Assembly (NCBI RefSeq): GCF_013408565.1 | Contig: NZ_JACBZX010000001.1 | Location: 1,798,001-1,862,000 of the forward strand | Reading direction: 5' to 3' | Length of the DNA: 64,000 nucleotides | Source: Janibacter alkaliphilus | GTDB lineage: Bacteria > Actinomycetota > Actinomycetes > Actinomycetales > Dermatophilaceae | Shown: piece by piece, positions 26,514-35,283 of the stretch | How positions within the stretch are numbered: the stretch's first letter is position 1 | How the letters are laid out: each line of letters starts with the position of its first letter | Position numbers and translations under genes: made by a program | The notes under the pieces: model-generated | What the model was told of the DNA's origin: nothing | The model's input: the letters and a program-made list of their open reading frames with translations, nothing else | Databases searched by the model: none

Positions 26514-27392
26514 GTGAGCGCCAGCCCCGAGACCAGCTACACCCCCCGCCGCTCGGTCCTCTACATGCCCAGCAGCAACGCCCGGGCGCTGGAGAAGGCC
26601 AAGACCATCGCCGTCGACGCCCTCATCCTCGACCTCGAGGACGCGGTCGCTCCCGACGACAAGCCGGCCGCCCGTGAGGCCGCCTGCGCCGCCGTGACCT
26701 CCGGCAAGTACGGGGACAAGGAGCTGACCATCCGGGTCAACGGGATCGGCACCCGGTGGCACGAGGAGGACCTCGCCGCCGCGGCGAAGGCCGGTCCGGC
26801 CGGGATCGTCGTGCCGAAGGTGGGCAGCGCCGACGAGGTGCGCTCCCTGGTCGCGGCGATGGAGGCCGCCGGCGCACCGGAGCGAACCCGGCTGTGGGCG
26901 ATGGTCGAGACCCCCGCGGCGATCTTCTCGGCGCGGGAGATCGCCCAGGCCTCGCCGCGGCTGGAGGCCTTCGTGCTGGGCACGAACGACCTGGTCAAGG
27001 AGCTGCAGGCGCAGCACGTCCCGGGCCGCGAGCCGCTGCTGACCAGCCTGCAGCTGGCACTGCTGGCCGGCCGTGAGGCCGGGATCGCCGTGCTCGACGG
27101 GGTCTACAACGACGTCAAGGACGCCGAGGGCTTCGCCGCCGAGTGCGTCCAGGGCCGGGACATGGGCTTCGACGGCAAGACCCTCATCCACCCGGGCCAG
27201 GTCGAGGCGTGCAACGCCACCTTCGCCCCGGACGAGGCCGCCGTCGAGGACGCCCGAGGGGTCCTGCAGGCCTGGCAGGACGGTGCCGGCAGCGGCGTCG
27301 TGACCTACCAGGGGCGCCTGGTGGAGCAGCTGCACGTCGACATCGCCGAGCGGGTCCTGGCGACCCACGAGGCGATCGTTGCGCGAGGGTGA
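26514..27392 (+). CDS. CitE-like CoA-ester lyase (malyl-/citramalyl-CoA lyase or malyl-CoA thioesterase)
   Basis: 292-residue short-form member of the same superfamily as its upstream neighbour. Features: RSVLYMPSSNARALEKA at the start, LILDLEDAVAPDDK, IVVPKVGS, AMVETPAAIFSAREIA (ligand Glu), LGTNDLVKEL and GFDGKTLIHPGQVEACN. The length equals CitE subunits and Mcl2-type malyl-CoA thioesterase, and the LIHPGQ end is common to both. No other citrate-lyase subunits are near. GTG start; AAGGAGG inside the end of the previous gene gives a good ribosome-binding site. The tandem with the Mcl1-like gene suggests that they act in one pathway (malyl-CoA cleavage and hydrolysis); the exact substrate is inferred. 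Confidence 0.8.
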   Translation: MSASPETSYTPRRSVLYMPSSNARALEKAKTIAVDALILDLEDAVAPDDKPAAREAACAAVTSGKYGDKELTIRVNGIGTRWHEEDLAAAAKAGPAGIVVPKVGSADEVRSLVAAMEAAGAPERTRLWAMVETPAAIFSAREIAQASPRLEAFVLGTNDLVKELQAQHVPGREPLLTSLQLALLAGREAGIAVLDGVYNDVKDAEGFAAECVQGRDMGFDGKTLIHPGQVEACNATFAPDEAAVEDARGVLQAWQDGAGSGVVTYQGRLVEQLHVDIAERVLATHEAIVARG

Positions 27393-27515
27393 CCGACGCT
27401 GTCGGTGCCAGGCCATAGATTCCTCCCCAACGACAGGCAACCGCGGAGGCGGCTGCGGCGTCTGAGGGTGTGACGACCCGGGCCGCGGTCGTCCACCGCC
27501 GAAGGGGGAGACGCC

Positions 27516-28220
27516 ATGACCGCCATCGACATCGACCGACGCACCCTGGTCCGAGGGGCCGCCGCGACCACCCTGGCGGGCGGGCTGCTGGTGACCGCGG
27601 GCGAGGACGCCCGGGCCGCCCGGCCCCGCCTGCTCAATGAGGGTGACCGCGGCTGGTGGGTGCAGAACGTCCAGCGCCGGCTGAAGAGCGCCAACTACTG
27701 GCTGCGCTACACCAACGGGGTCTACGACGACACCACCCAGCAGGCCGTCATGGCGCTGCAGAAGGTGCACGGCCTCAGCCGTGACGGGATCGTCGGGCCG
27801 AGCACCTGGAGCGCCATCTACGACCCGATCACCCCGCGCCCGCGCACCGCCTCCTACTGGGAGATCGACCTGGACCGGCAGATCATCATCGACGCCAGCT
27901 ACGGCTGGGGGAAGTGGATCTTCAACACCAGCACCGGCAACGGCGAGCGCTACTGGTCCTCGCAGTCCGGCCGCTACCTCACCGCCGTCACCCCGCGCGG
28001 GCGGTACCGCTTCTTCCGTGAGGTCAACGGCATGCGGCACGCCCCGCTGGGGCGGCTGTGGCGGCCGAAGTACTTCAACGGAGGCATCGCCATCCACGGG
28101 GCGCCCTCGATCCCGGGCTACCCCGCCTCGCACGGCTGCGCCCGGATGAGCAACAAGGCGATCAACTGGGTGTGGTGGAAGGGGCGTGCCCCGATGGGGC
28201 GTAGCGTGTACGTCTACTGA
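27516..28220 (+). CDS. L,D-transpeptidase with peptidoglycan-binding domain, Tat-type signal
   Basis: 234-residue exported enzyme. The N-terminus DRRTLVRGAAATTLAGG has paired arginines and a mild hydrophobic core, fitting a Tat signal. Residues 40-105 form a PG_binding_1 domain (GDRGWWVQNVQRRLKSANYW, DGIVGPSTW). The YkuD domain follows (about 115-234) with His194 in IAIHGAPS and the catalytic motif ASHGCARMS (His206, Cys208). It should form 3-3 cross-links or attach proteins to peptidoglycan outside the membrane. A TAGATT box lies about 95 bp upstream. A close paralogue follows; the catalytic stretch HGAPSIPGYPASHGCAR is identical in both, pointing to tandem duplication. Confidence 0.88.
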   Translation: MTAIDIDRRTLVRGAAATTLAGGLLVTAGEDARAARPRLLNEGDRGWWVQNVQRRLKSANYWLRYTNGVYDDTTQQAVMALQKVHGLSRDGIVGPSTWSAIYDPITPRPRTASYWEIDLDRQIIIDASYGWGKWIFNTSTGNGERYWSSQSGRYLTAVTPRGRYRFFREVNGMRHAPLGRLWRPKYFNGGIAIHGAPSIPGYPASHGCARMSNKAINWVWWKGRAPMGRSVYVY

Positions 28221-28230
28221 GGCGTGACGA

Positions 28231-28257
28231 GGATCCGGGCCGACCGGGGCCGGATCC
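28231..28257 (+). terminator. hairpin between the two L,D-transpeptidase genes
   Basis: GGATCCGG (28231-28238) and CCGGATCC (28250-28257) form an 8-bp stem with an 11-nt GC-rich loop, 11 bp after the stop of the first gene. It could separate transcription of the paralogues. Confidence 0.45.
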
Positions 28258-28344
28258 ACCGACCAGGACGCGCAGGGCCGAGGGCGCGCGTCTCGTACCA
28301 GGACACCAGCGGTGCACGAGCGCCGTGAGCAGGGGAGCAGGACG

Positions 28345-29238
28345 ATGAGCAGGGGACGACGGCGGGCAGCCGCCGGGATGGTGGTGTGTGCCGCGCTGGC
28401 GGCCGGGGTCGTGGGATGCAGCCTGCAGGCCGACGAGCTGGCGGCGCAGTCACCGACGCACAGCAGCGCCGGGAGCACGAGCGCGACCGGCAGCGGGAGC
28501 AGCAGCACGAGCAGCAGCGGGAGCGCCAGCACCGCTGGCAGCGACCGCAGCGGCACGGGTGCGGAGGACACCGCCGAGGGCGAGGGCACCGAGACCGCCG
28601 CTGGTCAGGACGGTGCCAGCGCCGAGGGTGCCGGCACCGCCGACGAGCCGCTGCAGCCCGGCGACTCCGGCCCCGAGGTCCGCGATCTGCAGCGCCAGCT
28701 CTCCGACCTCGGCTACTGGCTCGGCACCGCCGACGGCACCTACGGCCACTCGACCGCCCAGGCGGTGCTGGCCCTGCAGAAGTCCGCGGGCCTGGACCGG
28801 GACGGCGTCGCCGGCGAGGCCACCCTCGAGGCGCTGGCCGAGGGGACGCTGCCCCCGCTGCAGGGCGGGCCGGCCGACCGGGTCGAGATCGACCTGGACC
28901 GGCAGGTGCTGCAGGTTGTCGCCGACGGCGAGCGGGTGCTCGTGCTCAACACCAGCACCGGCTCCAACGAGTACTTCACCAGCGACGGCTACACCCGGGC
29001 CGCGGTCACCCCGCCGGGCACCTTCGCCGTGGACCGGGTCTACGACGGCGTGCACACCGGCCCGCTCGGCAGCCTCTACCGGCCGCGCTACTTCAACCAG
29101 GGCATCGCCGTCCACGGCGCCCCATCGATCCCCGGCTACCCGGCCTCGCACGGCTGCGCCCGGGTGAGCAACGCCGCCATGGACATGCTCTGGGCGCAGG
29201 ACCACCTGCCGATGGGCGGCACCGTCGTCGTCCACTGA
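28345..29238 (+). CDS. L,D-transpeptidase lipoprotein with Ser-rich linker
   Basis: 297-residue lipoprotein: a signal peptide ending in lipobox VVGC (Cys25), a 75-residue low-complexity Ser/Gly/Thr then Glu/Ala-rich linker (about 40-105), a PG_binding_1 domain (LQPGDSGPEVRDLQRQLSDLG) and a YkuD domain (about 180-297) with catalytic Cys271 in ASHGCARVS. It is a paralogue of the gene just upstream but is anchored by lipid rather than exported by Tat, so the pair probably acts at different wall depths. GGGGAG precedes the ATG at 28345. An in-frame ATG at 28312 exists but would precede the signal peptide by 11 residues. Confidence 0.88.
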   Translation: MSRGRRRAAAGMVVCAALAAGVVGCSLQADELAAQSPTHSSAGSTSATGSGSSSTSSSGSASTAGSDRSGTGAEDTAEGEGTETAAGQDGASAEGAGTADEPLQPGDSGPEVRDLQRQLSDLGYWLGTADGTYGHSTAQAVLALQKSAGLDRDGVAGEATLEALAEGTLPPLQGGPADRVEIDLDRQVLQVVADGERVLVLNTSTGSNEYFTSDGYTRAAVTPPGTFAVDRVYDGVHTGPLGSLYRPRYFNQGIAVHGAPSIPGYPASHGCARVSNAAMDMLWAQDHLPMGGTVVVH

Positions 29239-29333
29239 CGGCTGCGGGCGTGTCTGACGCCACCGACCACCACGTGGCGGTGGCGGCCGACCGGTTGCGA
29301 TACTGAGCGGCACACACCCTTCATCGACCCGAG

Positions 29334-30551
29334 GTGGCGATCAACCGCATGTCCCGACTCCAGACGACCGACGGCCTGACCGAGGAGCAGAGCGAGCTGC
29401 TCAAGCTGGTGCGGGAGTTCGTCGACGAGCAGATCATCCCGGTCGCCCAGGAGCTCGAGCACGCCGACGAATACCCGCAGAAGATCGTCGACCAGATGAA
29501 GGAGATGGGGATCTTCGGGCTGATGATCCCCGAGGAGTTCGGCGGGCTCGGCGAGTCGCTGCTGACCTACGCGCTGTGCGTGGAGGAGATCTCCCGCGGC
29601 TGGATGCCGGTCTCCGGGATCATCAACACCCACTTCATCGTCGCCTACATGATCCTCAAGCACGGCACCGAGGAGCAGAAGCAGCACTACCTGCCGAAGA
29701 TGGCTACCGGCGACATCCGTGGCGCCTTCTCGATGTCCGAGCCGGGCCTGGGCTCCGACGTCGCCGGGATCAAGACCAAGGCGGTCCGCGACGGGGACAG
29801 CGACGACTGGACCATCAACGGCCAGAAGATGTGGCTGACCAACGGCGCCAGCGCCAACCTCGTCGCCGTGCTCGTCAAGACCGACCTCGGTGCCGACGGC
29901 GCGCACAAGAACATGACGACCTTCCTCATCGACAAGGAGTCCGGCTTCGGCGAGACCGCGCAGGGCGTCTCGGTGCCGGGCAAGATCGAGAAGATGGGCT
30001 ACAAGGGGGTCGACACCACCGAGCTCATCCTCGACGGGCACCGCACCACCTCGGACAAGATCCTCGGCGGGGAGCCGGGCAAGGGCTTCTACCAGATGAT
30101 GGACGGCGTCGAGGTCGGCCGGGTCAACGTCGCCGCCCGCGCCTGCGGCCTGTCGATGCGCGCCTTCGAGCTGGGCGTGGCCTACTCCCAGCAGCGGGAG
30201 ACCTTCGGCAAGAAGATCGTCGACCACCAGGCGATCCTCTTCCGCATCGCCGACATGGCCAGCAAGGTCGAGGCCGCCCACCAGCTGATGGTCAAGGCGG
30301 CCCGCCTCAAGGACAAGGGCGAGCGCAACGACCTCGAGGCCGGGATCGCCAAGTACATGGCGGCCGAGTACTGCGCCGACGTGGTGAACCAGAGCTTCCG
30401 GATCCACGGCGGCTTCGGCTACTCCAAGGAGTACGAGATCGAGCGTCTCTACCGCGAGGCGCCGATGCTGCTCATCGGTGAGGGCACCGCCGAGATCCAG
30501 AAGATGATCATCGGCCGCTCCATCCTCAAGGACTACCAGCTGAAGGGCTGA
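29334..30551 (+). CDS. acyl-CoA dehydrogenase
   Basis: 405-residue FAD enzyme, complete acyl-CoA dehydrogenase fold: N-terminal helices (TEEQSELLKLVREFVDEQI), the middle beta domain (FSMSEPGLGSDVAGIKT, GQKMWLTNGASANLVAV) and C-terminal helices with QQRETFGKKIVDHQ, RIHGGFGYSKEYEIERLYRE and Glu383 in IGEGTAEIQ, the catalytic-base position. The substrate is not evident. Its closeness to the two CitE-type lyases suggests a short-chain or methylsuccinyl-CoA substrate, but true methylsuccinyl-CoA dehydrogenases are often longer, so this is only inference. GTG 29334 (MAINRMSRLQ) or ATG 29349 may start it. A GATACT box lies about 35 bp upstream. Confidence 0.85.
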   Translation: MAINRMSRLQTTDGLTEEQSELLKLVREFVDEQIIPVAQELEHADEYPQKIVDQMKEMGIFGLMIPEEFGGLGESLLTYALCVEEISRGWMPVSGIINTHFIVAYMILKHGTEEQKQHYLPKMATGDIRGAFSMSEPGLGSDVAGIKTKAVRDGDSDDWTINGQKMWLTNGASANLVAVLVKTDLGADGAHKNMTTFLIDKESGFGETAQGVSVPGKIEKMGYKGVDTTELILDGHRTTSDKILGGEPGKGFYQMMDGVEVGRVNVAARACGLSMRAFELGVAYSQQRETFGKKIVDHQAILFRIADMASKVEAAHQLMVKAARLKDKGERNDLEAGIAKYMAAEYCADVVNQSFRIHGGFGYSKEYEIERLYREAPMLLIGEGTAEIQKMIIGRSILKDYQLKG

Positions 30552-30556
30552 GCACG

Positions 30557-31189
30557 ATGTCGATGAACCAACCGCCGGCCGGAGGGCTGGCCGCCAGCGG
30601 GCTGCTGACGCTCAACTACCCGATGTCCCTCGGGGTCTACGACGAGTACGGCGAGGCGCAGAAGGCGGTCGACTACCTCGCCGACCACGAGTTCCCGGTG
30701 CGCGACGTCATGATCGTCGGGACCGACCTGCGTCAGGTCGAGCGGGTCACCGGCCGGATCACCACCGGCCGGGTGCTCGCCGGCGGGCTGCTGTCCGGCA
30801 TCTGGATCGGGGTCTTCGTCGGGCTGATCTTCGCGATGTTCGAAGGGGGCGAGTCGCTGTGGGCGCGGCTGCTGTCCACCGTCGCCATCGGCGCCGTCTT
30901 CGGCCTGGTGTGGGCCTGGATCGGCTACCGGGCGACCGGTGGTCAGCGCGACTTCTCCTCGATCGCCCAGGTCGTCGCGACGAAGTACGAGGTGCTCGTC
31001 GAGCACAAGCACATCGAGCGCGGCCGCGAGCTGCTGGCCGAGCTGGACCCGATGCGCGCCGCCCAGGACCGGGCCCGACGGATGCAGGAGCGGGCGGCCG
31101 AGCAGGCGGCCCGCTCGGGTCAGGCGGGGCAGCCGGGTTCGGCGGGTCAGGCGGGTCAGGCGGGTCCGCCGCCGGCCGACCGCGCCTGA
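30557..31189 (+). CDS. general stress protein 17M-like membrane protein
   Basis: 210-residue protein of the GSP17M/YflT-like type: an N-terminal alpha/beta segment (MSLGVYDEYGEAQKAVDYLADHEFPVRDVMIVGTDLRQVERV) followed by two membrane helices (about 75-95 and 103-122; GLLSGIWIGVFVGLIFAMFE, TVAIGAVFGLVWAWIGY) and a charged C-terminal tail. The tail ends in a run of Gln-Ala-Gly repeats (from a 9-bp tandem repeat in the DNA). Proteins of this family are linked to stress in Bacillus; the mechanism is unknown. It starts 5 bp after the acyl-CoA dehydrogenase stop, so it is co-transcribed. Confidence 0.75.
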   Translation: MSMNQPPAGGLAASGLLTLNYPMSLGVYDEYGEAQKAVDYLADHEFPVRDVMIVGTDLRQVERVTGRITTGRVLAGGLLSGIWIGVFVGLIFAMFEGGESLWARLLSTVAIGAVFGLVWAWIGYRATGGQRDFSSIAQVVATKYEVLVEHKHIERGRELLAELDPMRAAQDRARRMQERAAEQAARSGQAGQPGSAGQAGQAGPPPADRA

Positions 31190-31297
31190 TCCGCGGCGCG
31201 GCTGATCAGGTCTGGACCGCCGGGCGGCGGGTCAGGCGTGATCTCCTTGGCGGCCGATGACGCCTGATCTGCGGCCCGGCCACCTAGGCTGAGGGCC

Positions 31298-32032
31298 GTG
31301 AGCGAGGCGCTGCAGCCCCTGGACGAGGACCGGTTCGACTCCGTGCTCTGCGTGGTCGCCCACCCCGACGACATCGAGTACGGCACCGCGGCAGCGGTCT
31401 CCCGCTGGACCGCCGCGGGCAAGCGGGTGGCCTACTACCTGCTGACCCGCGGCGAGGCAGGGATCGATGGCCTGGACCCGGTCGACGCCGCCCCCGCCCG
31501 CGCCGACGAGGAGCGGGCCAGCGCGGCGGTCGTCGGCGTGGACACGGTCGAGTTCGGTGACTGGACCGACGGGGTGATCGAGCACGGCGTCCCCCTTCGT
31601 CGGGACATCGCCGCCGCGATCCGTCGGCACCGGCCTGACCTCGTGGTCACCCTGTGCCGGCACGAGACCTTCGACGGGGGTGGCCTCAACCAGGCCGACC
31701 ACCGCGCGGTCGGGCTGGCGACGCTGGACGCGGTCGCCGACGCCGGCAACCGGTGGATCCACCCCGAGCTGGCCGCCGACGGGCTGGAGCCGTGGCACGT
31801 CTCCCTGCTCGCCTTCGCCGCCTCTCCGCAGAGCGGGCACTACGTGGACGTCACCGGCCATCTCGACGCGGCGGTCGAGTCGCTCGAGGAACACCGGGTC
31901 TACAACGCCGCGCTGCCCGCGGACTTCCCGGCGCCGCGGGAGCTGCTGGAGGCCATCCTCGGCGGCGGGGCTCAGCGCGTCGCCGACCCCGAGGTCAGCC
32001 ACGCGCTCGCCCTGGAGGTCGTCGAGCGCTGA
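31298..32032 (+). CDS. LmbE/PIG-L family zinc deacetylase
   Basis: 244-residue protein with the zinc motif VVAHPDDIEYGTA at about 19-31 and the second-metal segment NQADHRAVG near residue 130. It is of the LmbE type (N-acetylglucosaminyl deacetylase superfamily) but lacks the features of MshB or Mca, so the substrate is unknown; bacillithiol BshB-like or antibiotic-sugar deacetylation are alternatives. The GTG start is 7 nt after TAGGCT (31285-31290) with no Shine-Dalgarno, so a leaderless transcript is likely. The upstream 108 bp contain two 19-bp near-direct repeats (GCCTGATCCGCGGCGCGGC-like at 31184 and 31262). Confidence 0.8.
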   Translation: MSEALQPLDEDRFDSVLCVVAHPDDIEYGTAAAVSRWTAAGKRVAYYLLTRGEAGIDGLDPVDAAPARADEERASAAVVGVDTVEFGDWTDGVIEHGVPLRRDIAAAIRRHRPDLVVTLCRHETFDGGGLNQADHRAVGLATLDAVADAGNRWIHPELAADGLEPWHVSLLAFAASPQSGHYVDVTGHLDAAVESLEEHRVYNAALPADFPAPRELLEAILGGGAQRVADPEVSHALALEVVER

Positions 32033-32100
32033 GAGCGTCGGGCGTCTGGACAGCAGGCGCCGCGCGTCGGGACGCCGACGGGGGAGAAGCGCTCGGATGC

Positions 32101-32150
32101 GGGAGAAGCCTTCCCCGGCGAACGGGACATTATCGGGTTACCCGATAAAG
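32101..32150. repeat. composite palindromic repeat, locus 4 (HP2-HP1, inverted orientation)
   Basis: HP1 TTATCGGGT-T-ACCCGATAA lies at 32130-32148, and an HP2-like GGGAGAAGCCTTCCCC at 32101-32116 on its left, so the unit points opposite to the other loci. No clear HP3 is present. The TAA of pdxT (32138-32140) lies at the centre of HP1, so the repeat supplies the end of the pdxT reading frame. Confidence 0.85.
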
Positions 32151-32748
32151 GCTCGGGGAGCGGCGGTCATCGCGAGGAGGGAGCGGTGGGCCGTGGGGTC
32201 GCCGGTCAGCTCGGGGTGCAGCGCCAGGCCGAGCAGCTGGCCCTGGCGCACGCCGACCACCCGGTCCTGCCGGTCGACCGCCATCGTCGCGACGATCTCG
32301 ACACCGGGCCCGGTCTGGACCACCTCGGGCGCCCGGATCGCGGCCGCGCGCAGCCGGGTCGGGCCGTCGGGGCCGGCCTCCCAGGTGGCCGTGGTCTCCA
32401 CCGAGTCGACCTGCCGCCCGAAGGCGTTGCGGCGCACGGTCACGTCGAGCAGCCCGAGGCTGCGCTGGCCGGGTGCCGGGTTCGCCACCCGCGCGGCCAG
32501 CAGCACCAGCCCTGCGCAGGTGCTCAGGGTCGGCAGGCCGCCGGCAACCGCCTCGTGCAGCGCCGAGCGCAGCCCGGCCACGTCGAGCAGCCGGTCGAGC
32601 ACCGAGGACTCGCCGCCGGGGATCACCAGCGCGTCCAGCCCGTCGAGGTCGGCGGGCCGGCGGACCCGGCGCGAGGTCACCCCCAGCCCGGTGAGGAGCC
32701 GTTCGTGCTCGGCGACCCCGCCCTGGAGGGCGAGCACCCCGACGGTGG

Positions 32749-32752
<4 letters not shown>
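32138..32752 (-). CDS. pdxT: pyridoxal 5'-phosphate synthase glutaminase subunit PdxT
   Basis: 204-residue class I glutaminase that feeds ammonia to PdxS for PLP synthesis. The triad is visible: nucleophile Cys in [10 protein letters not shown] (near residue 80) and His/Glu in [10 protein letters not shown] (near 178-180); the oxyanion segment is [11 protein letters not shown] start overlaps the pdxS stop (GTGA), so the two subunits are co-translated. The last six residues (PRAFIG) and the stop codon are encoded by the palindromic repeat HP1, which suggests that the repeat arrived at, or formed, the 3' end of the gene. Catalytic residues are all upstream of this point, so activity should be intact. 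Confidence 0.95.
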
Positions 32753-33708
<956 letters not shown>

Positions 33709-33730
33709 GGGCCGAGTCTGCGCCCGGAGA

Positions 33731-33785
33731 CTGGTCCATCGGAAGGTCCAGATCCAGCACATCCGAGTAGACCACTATGAGTGGT
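33731..33785. promoter_or_regulatory. candidate PdxR operator in the pdxS-pdxR gap
   Basis: CTGGTCCATCGGAAGGTCCAG (33731-33751) is an interrupted inverted repeat (CTGG-N-CC / GG-N-CCAG, 7-nt spacer), followed by a further GATCCAG (33751-33757). A separate palindrome ACCACT-ATG-AGTGGT lies at 33771-33785, just before the TAGCCT -10 box of pdxR (33792-33797). Repeated half-sites in this gap are expected for MocR-type regulators; binding is inferred. Confidence 0.5.
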
Positions 33786-33804
33786 GTGGCGTAGCCTCCC
33801 CGAC

Positions 33805-35277
33805 GTGCGTCACCCTCACGACATCGACGTGCCGCTCGTCCTCGACCGGACGAGCGAGGTGGCGCTGCCGCGGCAGATCGCCGCCGGTCTGCGGCGCGCG
33901 GTGGAGTCCGGCGTGCTCCGGCCGGGCGACCCGCTGCCGTCGACGCGCACCCTGGCCGCCCGGCTCGTGGTCTCCCGGGGGACCGTCGTCGCCGCCTTCG
34001 ACCAGCTCCACGGCGAAGGGTGGCTCCTGGCCGACCGCGGGGCCACCCGCGTCGACCCCGACCTGGCCCGGCACCCGGTGCCCGGTCCCCGGCCCACCCG
34101 GCGGACGACCGGACCTGGGCCGTCGGCGGAGGCAGGTGCGGGCACCGGTCTCGTCGACCTTCGCCCCGGCCAGCCGGACGTCTCCGCGGTGGTCGGCGGC
34201 GACTGGCGGGCGGCCTGGCGCGCGGCCAGCGCAGGCGTGGGCAGGCGACACGAGCCGGCCGGTTCGCTCCGGCTGCGGACCGCGCTCGCCGAGCACCTGC
34301 GCCTGGCCCGAGGGACGCTCGCCGAGCCGGATGACCTGATCGTCACGGCCGGGGTCCGGGACGGCTGGCAGCTGGTCCTGACGGCGCTCGCACGGCGGGC
34401 CGGCCGCCCGCTGGTGGTCGCGGTGGAGGATCCCGGCTACCCGGCGCTGCGACGGGTCCCGGCCATCCTCGGTCACGAGGTGCGCCCGGTCCCGGTCGAC
34501 GCCGACGGGCTCCTCGTCGAGGCGCTCGCCCGGGGTGCCACCCCCGACCTCGTGCTGGTCACCCCCAGCCACCAGTACCCCCTCGGCGGCGCGATGCCGG
34601 TCGCCCGGCGCCTGGACCTGCTCGCCTGGGCGGGGGAGCACGAGGTGCTCGTCGTCGAGGACGACTACGACGGCGAGCTGCGCTTCACCGGAGAGCCGGT
34701 GCCGGCTCTGGCCGCGCTCGACCGACGCGCCTACGGCCACGGCCGCCACGTCGTGACGCTCGGCTCCTTCGCCACGGTGCTCGCCCCGGGCCTGGGTGCC
34801 GGTCACGCCCTGCTGCCGCCCGACCTGCGCGCCGAGCTCGTCATGCTGCGCGAGGCGCTGGGCAGCCCGGTCGCCGCGACCGTGCAGGACGCGCTGACCC
34901 ACTACCTCGACGCCGGCGCGCTGCGTCGGCACACCGCGCGGATGCGGCGCCGCTACCGGACGCGGCGCGACCTCGCGGTCTCAGCCCTCGACGGCCTGAC
35001 CGGGGTACGGGTGCGTCCGATGGCCGGCGGTCTGCACGGTGTCGTCGAGCTCGTCGACGCCGATGCCGAGCGGGAGCGCACGCTCGTCGCCGCGGCGGCG
35101 GAGTATGGCGTGCTCGTCGCCGGCATGGCCGGCTACTGGGCCGGTGAGGTCGCGGCCCCCGGGCCGCCATCGACGCCGCCCGCAGACCTGCCGCAGCACG
35201 GCCTGGTCGTCGGCCTCGGCGCGGAGCGCCTCGCGGAGGGTCTCGACCTGCTCCGCGAGGCGCTCACCGGCTCGTGA
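33805..35277 (+). CDS. pdxR: MocR-type regulator PdxR lacking the PLP lysine
   Basis: 490-residue GntR/MocR fusion: winged helix-turn-helix at about 15-75 (LPRQIAAGLRRAVESGVLRPGDPLPSTRTLAARLVVSRGT) and a fold-type I aminotransferase-like domain (about 100-485). It is divergent from pdxST, the place of the activator PdxR. The cofactor domain keeps EDPGYPALRR, TPSHQYPLGG and EDDYDGELRF, but the Schiff-base region reads LGSFATVLAPGLGAG instead of the usual S-F-S-K-x-L-x-P: Thr324 occupies the lysine position. Covalent PLP binding is therefore unlikely. GTG start 7 nt after TAGCCT, no Shine-Dalgarno (leaderless). Confidence 0.85.
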   Translation: MRHPHDIDVPLVLDRTSEVALPRQIAAGLRRAVESGVLRPGDPLPSTRTLAARLVVSRGTVVAAFDQLHGEGWLLADRGATRVDPDLARHPVPGPRPTRRTTGPGPSAEAGAGTGLVDLRPGQPDVSAVVGGDWRAAWRAASAGVGRRHEPAGSLRLRTALAEHLRLARGTLAEPDDLIVTAGVRDGWQLVLTALARRAGRPLVVAVEDPGYPALRRVPAILGHEVRPVPVDADGLLVEALARGATPDLVLVTPSHQYPLGGAMPVARRLDLLAWAGEHEVLVVEDDYDGELRFTGEPVPALAALDRRAYGHGRHVVTLGSFATVLAPGLGAGHALLPPDLRAELVMLREALGSPVAATVQDALTHYLDAGALRRHTARMRRRYRTRRDLAVSALDGLTGVRVRPMAGGLHGVVELVDADAERERTLVAAAAEYGVLVAGMAGYWAGEVAAPGPPSTPPADLPQHGLVVGLGAERLAEGLDLLREALTGS

Positions 35278-35283
35278 CGAGGC

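Noticed and set aside
27393..27515. c-di-AMP (ydaO-type) riboswitch before the L,D-transpeptidase genes
   Set aside because: Wall-enzyme genes in actinobacteria often have one, but the conserved sequence blocks of that riboswitch were not found; only a TAGATT promoter box is seen.
31184..31297. Operator or mobile-element end formed by the repeated GCCTGATC-GCGGC sequences
   Set aside because: The two 19-bp copies differ at two positions, have no dyad arrangement fitting the promoter, and may come from local duplication of GC-rich sequence.
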